From: Streptomyces sp. Tu6071
GTDB taxonomy: Bacteria; Actinomycetota; Actinomycetes; Streptomycetales; Streptomycetaceae
Length of the DNA stretch: 64,000 bases
Assembly (NCBI RefSeq): GCF_000213055.1
Contig: NZ_CM001165.1
Location: forward strand, 5,850,945-5,914,944
Reading direction: 5' to 3'
Positions 58,154 to 64,000 of the stretch are shown here, in pieces. Below the pieces are notes generated by a model, which did no database searches, was not told where the DNA came from, and worked only from the letters and a program-made list of their open reading frames with translations. Both the position numbers and the translations under genes were made by a program. Position 1 is the stretch's first letter, and each line of letters begins with the position of its first letter.

Positions 58154-59953
58154 TCAGCGTGTCTTGCGGATGGCGTCTGTGGCGGCCTTGGCGATGGCGG
58201 CGGGCGCGCTGGAGGGCTTGGGCAGGTGGAGGAGGGTGGTCCCCGGGAGGTGTTGGGACTCCGAGGTGAGGGTGAGTTGGAGTACGGCGCAGCCGGCGGT
58301 CGTGAGCTGCTTGACGCGGGTGACGGCCTGGGTGGTTTCGTCGATGCCGTACCGGGCGTCGGTGACGATCACGAGGAGGCGGCCCGCGCCCGGGCGGCTG
58401 AGTTCGAGGCCGTGGTCGAGTGCGTCGAGCGCGTCGGCGAGGTTGTGGGCGCCGCCGTTGGCATTGAACGTGGTCACGCGCTCGGGCGCGCGGTTGCTGG
58501 GCCGGGTCAGTGCGGTCAGGTGCATGTCGTAGGCGATGGTGGCGGTAAGGGAGTCGGGGTCGGTCAGGGCCGCTGCGCGGGCCACGATCCAGGCGGCGGA
58601 CGCGACGGGCGCGCAGGCAGCACTCATCGAACCGGAGACATCGACGGCGATGCCCACGCGCAGCGGTGGGGTGGGGGAGTTACGGCGGCGAGTGTGGGTG
58701 AAGGGCTCCGCGGTGGGGACCGACCCGGCCGCGCGCTGTGCGTCGCGGGCGAGGGCACGGCCCATGTTGAGGCGGCCGGGAGGGGTGGGGCTGGTGGTCC
58801 GTTCCTCGGTGCGCTCGCGGTAGGCGGCGGCGCGCAGGGCGCGGCTCAGGCGCGCGGCGGCACTCTGCTCGGCGGCGGTGGGCTTGCGGGTGCCGGTGAC
58901 CGGGTTACCGCGGGGCGCCGGTGTGCCGTCGGGGGTGACAGTGGTGCCATGGGGATTGAAAACGCTCTTGGCGGTAGCGGCCTTACGCCGCTGGTTGGCG
59001 GCCCGCTGGGCGCGGTCCTGGGCCTGCGCCTTGGACCGCGCGGCGACGGCGACGTCCGCTGCGACCTGTGCCGCGAGGTCGGCGGCGTCGGTCGCGGCCA
59101 TGCTGTCCATGACGGACTCCACGGCACCGGACAGCAGATCGCTGAGGTTCCCCGGCACGGGCAGGGCGGGGGCCGCGCCGTCCAGAGCCTCGCACCATTC
59201 CTGAGCGTGGGCGAGCATGGTCGCGGCGTCGTGGTCGGCGCACTGGTGGGCGGCGGTCCAGATGCGGGTGAGCGTGCCCAGCAGGTCTGCGCCCAGGACC
59301 TTTTCGCAGAGGTCGGCGACGGCCCGGGTCTCGCCCGCGTCCAGGATGCCGACGTCGCGGCGGCCGAGGATCAGGGCCGCCACGGTGGCGGCGTGCTCGA
59401 TGCCCTGGAGGGTGGGGTGGGCGATGTCGGGCATGACGAGGGTCCGGGCACTGGTGCGCAGGTACGTGCGGTCGGTGGGCCGCGTGACCAAGTGCGCGCC
59501 TTCGACGCGGCTCTCCTCCAGCAGGAGCGCGGCCTCCACGACACGGGGGTTCGCTCCGGCAGGCTTCGTCCAGACGGAGTGGGCCGCGTGTGCGGCCTCG
59601 TGGACGAACACCCCCCACGCGCCGGGATACCGCGCCTCATCGCCCACGATCCGTGGATGGATCTCGTGGGGCTGGAGCGGGGCGAACAGCCGGGCGTCGA
59701 ACTCGACCTCGGCCAGAGAGGGGAAGAACGCGGCGGGTGCGCCGCTGCGGGTGCCGGGCCGGCAGGTGACGAGGAGGTCCTGGCGGCCGGCGAGGTCGAC
59801 GAGGCGGTCGCCGAGTTCTGCTCCCACGCGCAGCCACGCGGCCGGGGAGGAGCGGGGCCGTGCGGGCGGGGCGCCGTCGTCGTCCCAGCGGGCGAGGTCG
59901 GCCTCGTCGTCCGGCGTGGTGGCGGAGGGCTGGACGTGGTGGTGGGCGCTCAT
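58154..59953 (-). CDS. VWA-domain protein with N-terminal HExxH motif
   Basis: 599 aa. The N-terminal region contains WGVFVHEAAHAAHSVW, an HExxH zincin motif with EESRVEGAHL further on, recalling a metallopeptidase-like fold. The C-terminal region is a von Willebrand A domain with MIDAS VGIAVDVSGSMSAACAPVAS, FNANGGAHNLADALDALDHG and LLVIVTDARYGIDET. A basic linker (SKAQAQDRAQRAANQRRKAA) separates them. Paired with a MoxR-like AAA+ ATPase (ATGA overlap). Such pairs assemble or remodel metal- or protein-complexes. Confidence 0.85.
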   Translation of the reverse strand: MSAHHHVQPSATTPDDEADLARWDDDGAPPARPRSSPAAWLRVGAELGDRLVDLAGRQDLLVTCRPGTRSGAPAAFFPSLAEVEFDARLFAPLQPHEIHPRIVGDEARYPGAWGVFVHEAAHAAHSVWTKPAGANPRVVEAALLLEESRVEGAHLVTRPTDRTYLRTSARTLVMPDIAHPTLQGIEHAATVAALILGRRDVGILDAGETRAVADLCEKVLGADLLGTLTRIWTAAHQCADHDAATMLAHAQEWCEALDGAAPALPVPGNLSDLLSGAVESVMDSMAATDAADLAAQVAADVAVAARSKAQAQDRAQRAANQRRKAATAKSVFNPHGTTVTPDGTPAPRGNPVTGTRKPTAAEQSAAARLSRALRAAAYRERTEERTTSPTPPGRLNMGRALARDAQRAAGSVPTAEPFTHTRRRNSPTPPLRVGIAVDVSGSMSAACAPVASAAWIVARAAALTDPDSLTATIAYDMHLTALTRPSNRAPERVTTFNANGGAHNLADALDALDHGLELSRPGAGRLLVIVTDARYGIDETTQAVTRVKQLTTAGCAVLQLTLTSESQHLPGTTLLHLPKPSSAPAAIAKAATDAIRKTR

Positions 59954-61164
59954 CGCGCGTGTCCCCGGTGCGCGGAGCCGGCGCTCGGGGGCTGCCGGGC
60001 GGCCGAGGCGGGGAGCTGCTTGCCGAGGGTGAGGGGCGCGACGTTCTTGACCCCGGCGGCCTTGGTGACGGCCTCGGCGACGGCGTCACGATCCTCCAGC
60101 GGAGCGATGCCGATCAGATTTGCGAGCGCGGCCTTGGTGCCGAGGACGGCCTCGGTCTTTTGGTAGCTGAGCAGCTCGCGAAGCTGCGGTGCCCAGCCAA
60201 GTTCGCCGAGTTCGACCTGGCGGGCGAGGTGCCGGGCGACCCGGACCACCCGGGCATCGATTTTCAGCGCCAGGGCGAGGTCGTAGTCCGTGCCGACCTG
60301 GATCTGCACGCTGAAACGACTCGACAGCGCTTCCGTCAGCACTGCCCCGTGGACGCCGGGATTGTGGCCCGCGACCACGTAGAAGCCGCTCTCGGCCTTG
60401 ATGGTCTCGCCCTTGTGGGCCTTGACCTGGATCTGCCTGCGCCCGTCCATCGCGGGATACAGCGCCGCCAAGACCTTCGGCGAGATCAAGCTGGCGTCGT
60501 CGATCAGCAGGGCGCGGCCCTCGGTCATCGCGGTGACCACCGGGCCGTACTGGAACACGTAGGCCCCCGCGTCGTCCTGCGTGTACTCGCCGATCAGGTC
60601 GCCGACCGTGGTGTCACCGTCGCCGGCAACGGTGAGCAGGTCCGGGAACGCCGCCTCCACCAACGACGTCTTACCGGTGCCCGGAGGGCCGTAGAGCAGC
60701 ACCGGCACATCGGCGTCACGCAAGCGGTTCAGCGCCTCGACATCGGGCAGATCGGCCAGCTCCCGGGGGTGGTAGAGCTGGCCCCCCGCGCGACGGATCG
60801 GGCCGGTCTGCCTGGGCGTGGTTGCTGCGGGAATGGTCGTGCGGGCCGTCGCCGCCTGGGCGCGGGGAGAGTGGGTGCCCGGTGGGCTGATCACAGCGGC
60901 TCGACCCGCTGCGGAAGTCTTCGCGTTCGCGCGGAACGTGGGCTGTCCGGTTCCGGTCCCGTTTCCGTCTTGATCGGCCTCGCCGCGTCGCACCAGGGTG
61001 AGGGCGGCGTTGCGGACGGCGCCGTGGGAGTGCCCCAGTTGCCTGGCCATGTCCCCGATGGTGAGCGCATCCGCAGGCCGGTCGGCCATCAACCGGGCAA
61101 CCTTGGCCCGTAGTTCGCCAGCCCTCGTGCGTGCTGGACTGGTGGGCGGTCCTGGTGTGGTCAA
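59950..61164 (-). CDS. MoxR-like AAA+ ATPase with N-terminal winged helix
   Basis: 404 aa from TTG 61164 (GAAGGG eight bases upstream). The N-terminus has a wHTH (LTIGDMARQLGHSHGAVRNA, ALTLVRRGEADQDG). AAA+ core: Walker A VPVLLYGPPGTGKTSLVEAA, Walker B EGRALLIDDASLISPKVLAA, sensor 1 GFYVVAGHNPGVHGAVLTEA and Arg finger SSRFSVQIQVGTDYD. The MoxR/CbbQ class drives partner VWA proteins, and the VWA gene directly follows. The added DNA-binding-like domain is unusual for MoxR proteins. Confidence 0.85.
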   Translation of the reverse strand: MTTPGPPTSPARTRAGELRAKVARLMADRPADALTIGDMARQLGHSHGAVRNAALTLVRRGEADQDGNGTGTGQPTFRANAKTSAAGRAAVISPPGTHSPRAQAATARTTIPAATTPRQTGPIRRAGGQLYHPRELADLPDVEALNRLRDADVPVLLYGPPGTGKTSLVEAAFPDLLTVAGDGDTTVGDLIGEYTQDDAGAYVFQYGPVVTAMTEGRALLIDDASLISPKVLAALYPAMDGRRQIQVKAHKGETIKAESGFYVVAGHNPGVHGAVLTEALSSRFSVQIQVGTDYDLALALKIDARVVRVARHLARQVELGELGWAPQLRELLSYQKTEAVLGTKAALANLIGIAPLEDRDAVAEAVTKAAGVKNVAPLTLGKQLPASAARQPPSAGSAHRGHAR

Positions 61165-61176
61165 AGCGGGAACCCT

Positions 61177-61539
61177 TCAGCGGATGGGGACACGAACCGA
61201 GTTGGCGATGTGCTGCAAGGCGGGCCGGTCTCGAAGCGGGCCAGGACTGTGCCGACGTCGCCGACCGGCCCGGCCGGGCCGTGGCGTCGGCGCTCACCAG
61301 ATGACCGAGGGATCGGTCCACATGCACGGGGTGGTCGGCGACGAGCAGTTCGCCGGCCGCCGAGCAGGGCCGGGCGTCCGCTCCGTACCGGGCTTGGTCG
61401 CTTCGCAGGCGCAGTCGGGCGTCTCGTCGAAGCCGGACTCGAGCAGGATCCTCCGGGCGGCGGCGTTGTAGCTGGTCGTGGTGATCTCGCCGGTGAGGGC
61501 GTGCCGGATCGTCATGAACGACTCTGGCGCTTCGGACAA
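61177..61539 (-). pseudogene. Hypothetical gene with two frameshifts
   Basis: Frame 1 from ATG 61539: FMTIRHALTGEITTTSYNAA, ARRILLESGFDETPDCACEA. Frame 2: AGELLVADHPVHVDRSLGHL then VSADATARPGRSATSAQSWP. Frame 3: RPALQHIANSVRVPIR and stop at 61179-61177. All three stretches are coding-like and in order, so at least two indels break a ~120-aa gene. Family not named; the position between transfer genes fits ICE-type accessory proteins. Confidence 0.55.
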
Positions 61540-61547
61540 GGGATCTC

Positions 61548-62015
61548 CTACCGGTGGTGACGAGGATGAGGTGGGGTGGTGGGCGAAGGCGACGCGGGCG
61601 ACGAGATGCTGATGTTCGGTTCGCCTACTGCGGGTGTGGGATTGCGCCGTGGGGCGGGAGCGGTCTGCACAGCCGCGACTGCGGCGTGGGGCCCCACGCG
61701 AGACGCGAGCGGAGCGGCGTTGCGGGCCTCGGTGCGACTGTGGAAGACGGCCTGGGCAAGGCCGGGGTCGGCTGCGACGATCCGCCCCTTGTTCTGCAGG
61801 GCCCGGATGGAGCCCGAGACGACGGTCAGGGCCGAGGCCCGGTCCAGTCGTCCCGGCAGCGTGAAGATGTCCAGTTCTTCGTGGTGAATCCAGCCGCGAG
61901 CGGTGAGAGCGTGGTCGCCTCGGTCGGGCCCGTCGGGGGTGCTGGCGGTGGCGGCGAAGATGCCGAGTTCGGGGTGCTCGGCGAAGACGACGTCCGGATC
62001 GGGGAGAGAGGCCAT
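61548..62015 (-). CDS. Hypothetical protein of the transfer array
   Basis: 155 aa from ATG 62015. DPDVVFAEHPELGIFAATAS, ALTARGWIHHEELDIFTLPG, ALTVVSGSIRALQNKGRIVA and PGLAQAVFHSRTEARNAAPL form one alpha/beta domain, followed by a Pro-rich tail. No family recognised. Eight bases upstream of the gene ending region at 61539 on the same strand. Confidence 0.6.
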   Translation of the reverse strand: MASLPDPDVVFAEHPELGIFAATASTPDGPDRGDHALTARGWIHHEELDIFTLPGRLDRASALTVVSGSIRALQNKGRIVAADPGLAQAVFHSRTEARNAAPLASRVGPHAAVAAVQTAPAPRRNPTPAVGEPNISISSPASPSPTTPPHPRHHR

Positions 62016-62071
62016 GGAAGCGTCTTCTTCCTCTCGGTGATGGCGAGAACGCTGTGCGATGGAGGGGCGCC

Positions 62072-62755
62072 TTAGCGGGAGCGGTGCGGTGGCGCCGGTG
62101 GGGGAGGTGCTGGGGGCCGTCGGCCAGCGGGTGTCTCGCCTGTCGGCGCGGCCGGTCGGGAGGGCGCGGCGTGGGGACGCACGGAGGGCACTGGCGGGCC
62201 GGTGCGGCTTGCGAGGTGGGCTCCGACGCGCGCGAGCGCCGCTCCCTGGGCGGACAGGAGGTCGGCGTAGTGCCATCCTTCGCTGTTGCGCAGTTCGATG
62301 GCCCGGATCTCGTACAGGTCCCGGTACCTGGACGGCATGGGGTTGAGGTAGGTGACGGCCTCCGCCCACTCGTCCTGCAGCTCGGCGGCCCGTTCGAGAG
62401 TGGTGTCGATCCTGCGCAGTACGCTCAGGTCGAGACTGATCGGGCCGTTCAGGTAATCCACCGCCAGCGCGCTCGCCCGGACGCCTGCGAGGACTTCGGG
62501 ACCGTGGGCGAGGAAGGTCTCGACGTGGGTCCATGCCTCGGCGTCGCGGCGGACTTTGCCGTCGGCGTAGCGATCTTCGTCCAAGGGCCAGCCGTCGCTG
62601 TCGCACAGGGAGTCCGAGATGGCGTCCCATGCGTCGGAGGCGCGGATGATGCCCTCGGCTGCGGCAGCCAGCGCGGGGACGTGATGAATCCAGGCGGGCT
62701 CCTCGTCGCGCTCAGAGCCGGGGGCGCCGGCCGGGGTGGTGTTTGCGTCGGTCAT
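62072..62755 (-). CDS. Hypothetical helical protein next to the VirB4-like gene
   Basis: 227 aa. HHVPALAAAAEGIIRASDAW, GKVRRDAEAWTHVETFLAHG, LDLSVLRRIDTTLERAAELQ and RNSEGWHYADLLSAQGAALA indicate an all-helical protein with a disordered Pro-rich C-terminus. It starts 40 bases after the VirB4-like stop, so it is in the same transcription unit. Confidence 0.65.
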   Translation of the reverse strand: MTDANTTPAGAPGSERDEEPAWIHHVPALAAAAEGIIRASDAWDAISDSLCDSDGWPLDEDRYADGKVRRDAEAWTHVETFLAHGPEVLAGVRASALAVDYLNGPISLDLSVLRRIDTTLERAAELQDEWAEAVTYLNPMPSRYRDLYEIRAIELRNSEGWHYADLLSAQGAALARVGAHLASRTGPPVPSVRPHAAPSRPAAPTGETPAGRRPPAPPPPAPPHRSR

Positions 62756-62795
62756 GTGGTGGACCTCGTGGAGTGTGCGGGCCCTTGCCGGGCGC

Positions 62796-64000
62796 TCAGC
62801 GGGAGCGGGGGGACAGCAAGGGGGCCGCTGGGTCCGCGACCTCGGCGTTTTCGGGTCCCATGCGTGCGTCGGTGTCGAAGAGTCGGCGTTCTTCGGGGTG
62901 GAGGATGTGCTGGGTGATGAAGCTGCGGCCGGCGACCTTCCAGAGTCCCCGGCCGCGGGTCAGGGCGGAGACGGCCAGGGCCTCGACGCCGGTGAGACCG
63001 AGGAGCGCGGTCGCGGCGGCGAGCTGGTCCTGCTCCTGGCGGTAGATGACGCGCGTGGAGCAGTCGCTGAGAAGTCCTTCGGCCAGGGCGCGTCCGCGCG
63101 AGCCCGCCGAACCGGCGGCGAGGAGGTCGCTGAGCCGGTGAATGATCATCCAGTTGGCGATGCCGAGGCCGCGGGAGAGCTTCCACTGCGCCTGCATGCG
63201 TTCCAGGAGCCCGGTGTGGCGCATGACGCGCCAGGCTTCGTCGTAGATGACCCAGCGGCGCCCGGCCTCGGGATCGGCGAGGGCGGCCTCCATCCAGGCG
63301 CTGGCGCAGGTCATGGCGAGGACGAGGCCGAGGTCGTCGCCGGTGCCGCCGAGGCGGGAGAGGTCGATGGTGAGCATCGGCGCGTTCGGGTCGAAGGCGA
63401 CGGTGGAGGGGGCGTCGAACATCCCGCTCAGGTCGCCGTGAAGCAGGCGGCGGAGGGCGTGGCCGAGGTCGTCGGCGGCGGTCGCGATGCGTCCGGCGGA
63501 CCCGGCGAGGACGGCGTCGATGCGGTCCGGGTGGGTGAGGACGCTGGCGACGTCGCCGAGCAGCGGGACGGCGCCGGCGCCCTCGGCCTCGGCGACGGCG
63601 AGGTCGAGCGCCGTGTCCAGTGCGGTGTGCTCGGCGGGGCGAAGGTCGCGCCCCAGGATGGTGCGGACGAGTCCGGCGAGCAGCAGAAGGCGCCGCTTGC
63701 GGACTTCGCCGCGCCAGTCCTGCGGCGATACCGAGGCGGGCCGGGCCGGGGCGTCCAGCGGGTTGAGGCGTCCGCTCAGTCCCGGGCCGAGCGCGATCGT
63801 TTGCCCGCCCAGGGCCGAGGCGACCGGCCCCCACTCTCCCTTGGGGTCGGAGGGCACGTAGATCTTGTAGCCGTGCGCGATGGCGCGCAGCGCGATGCTC
63901 TTGGCGAGCGCGGACTTGCCTGTCCCGATGATCCCGGCGATCACGCCGTTGGGGTTGGTGAAGCCCTCGACGCGGCCGGAGGCGTACAGGGCGAAGGGGT
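62796..64000 (-). CDS. VirB4/TraC-like conjugation ATPase, partial at the right edge
   Basis: About 400 C-terminal residues; the frame stays open to base 64000 with ALYASGRVEGFTNPNGVIAG before the Walker A IIGTGKSALAKSIALRAIAH. Then YKIYVPSDPKGEWGPVASAL, PMLTIDLSRLGGTGDDLGLV (Walker B), RRWVIYDEAWRVMRHTGLLE (DEAW), IANWMIIHRLSDLLAAGSAG and DCSTRVIYRQEQDQLAAATA. This is the VirB4 ATPase order that powers type IV secretion in actinobacterial conjugative elements. Its N-terminus lies outside the window. Confidence 0.88.
   Translation of the reverse strand, partial: PFALYASGRVEGFTNPNGVIAGIIGTGKSALAKSIALRAIAHGYKIYVPSDPKGEWGPVASALGGQTIALGPGLSGRLNPLDAPARPASVSPQDWRGEVRKRRLLLLAGLVRTILGRDLRPAEHTALDTALDLAVAEAEGAGAVPLLGDVASVLTHPDRIDAVLAGSAGRIATAADDLGHALRRLLHGDLSGMFDAPSTVAFDPNAPMLTIDLSRLGGTGDDLGLVLAMTCASAWMEAALADPEAGRRWVIYDEAWRVMRHTGLLERMQAQWKLSRGLGIANWMIIHRLSDLLAAGSAGSRGRALAEGLLSDCSTRVIYRQEQDQLAAATALLGLTGVEALAVSALTRGRGLWKVAGRSFITQHILHPEERRLFDTDARMGPENAEVADPAAPLLSPRSR

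Noticed and set aside
58226..60166. 646-aa plus-strand frame opposite the VWA gene
   Set aside because: Gly-rich shadow; the minus strand carries MIDAS and HExxH motifs and couples to the MoxR-like gene.

Overview
The window is high-GC actinobacterial DNA, most probably from Streptomyces or a close relative. This rests on very high third-position GC, many GTG/TTG starts, ATGA/GTGA start-stop overlaps, and lineage-typical families: WhiB, DUF397/DUF5753, MmyB-like XRE, DUF2637, DUF317, DUF4913, DUF6082. It reads as part of a large conjugative or mobilisable element (plasmid or integrative element) loaded with accessory modules. I see no rRNA, tRNA or CRISPR array.

Layout. (1) 1-3.8 kb: the N-terminal half of a tyrosine integrase runs off the left edge, next to small HTH (excisionase-like) genes, an XRE regulator and a broken acyl-CoA dehydrogenase. 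(2) 3.6-9.25 kb, minus strand: a tightly coupled operon of a GH15 glycosidase, a GHKL ATPase without an obvious phospho-acceptor His, a regulator with three HTH units, an M14-type peptidase, a zinc-ribbon protein and a 50-aa Cys protein. (3) 9.4-14.8 kb: decayed genes, an XRE/DUF397 pair, an intact IS5-type element, and a methyltransferase bounded by near-perfect inverted repeats. (4) 15.1-22.8 kb, plus strand: an XRE regulator, an M20 homologue with altered metal ligands, three divergent Mur ligases (MurC-, MurE- and MurD-like) and a radical SAM protein. This cassette is the best candidate for an undescribed biosynthetic system. (5) 23.2-27.9 kb: an ImmA/IrrE-like protein, a MAB_1171c-type membrane protein and a P450 in one operon, opposite an MmyB-type regulator and an EspR-like XRE regulator.

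(6) 28.2-35.1 kb, plus strand: replication and mobilisation. A phage-O/DnaD-like initiator carries iteron-like repeats inside its own gene. It is followed by a DnaC-like loader, WhiB, DUF2637 membrane protein, a palindrome-rich intergenic region, MobC and a relaxase. (7) 35.2-37.2 kb: decayed genes, a 9-bp tandem repeat and a dead IS5-type element. (8) 37.3-44.2 kb: a PAPS-reductase-like gene split by a ~6-kb Tn554-like transposon with two overlapping tyrosine recombinases and immunity-like cargo, including a barstar homologue. (9) 44.2-64 kb, mostly minus strand: a long transfer/accessory array with DUF4913, a C5-cytosine methyltransferase, a DnaB-N-like protein, a VirD4-type coupling protein, an ATP-grasp ligase plus MFS exporter, a VWA/MoxR pair and a VirB4-like ATPase running off the right edge. 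An islet with a secreted NucA/NucB-type nuclease and a possible immunity gene interrupts it at 55.7-57.6 kb.

The relaxase, MobC, coupling protein and VirB4 ATPase would process and move the element; the initiator/loader pair would replicate it. Several genes (methyltransferase, coupling protein, a zinc-finger gene, the 61.2-kb gene, DUF317 remnants) carry single-base frameshifts, some at A-runs. They are either decaying or affected by sequencing errors, so raw reads matter before calling the transfer system dead.
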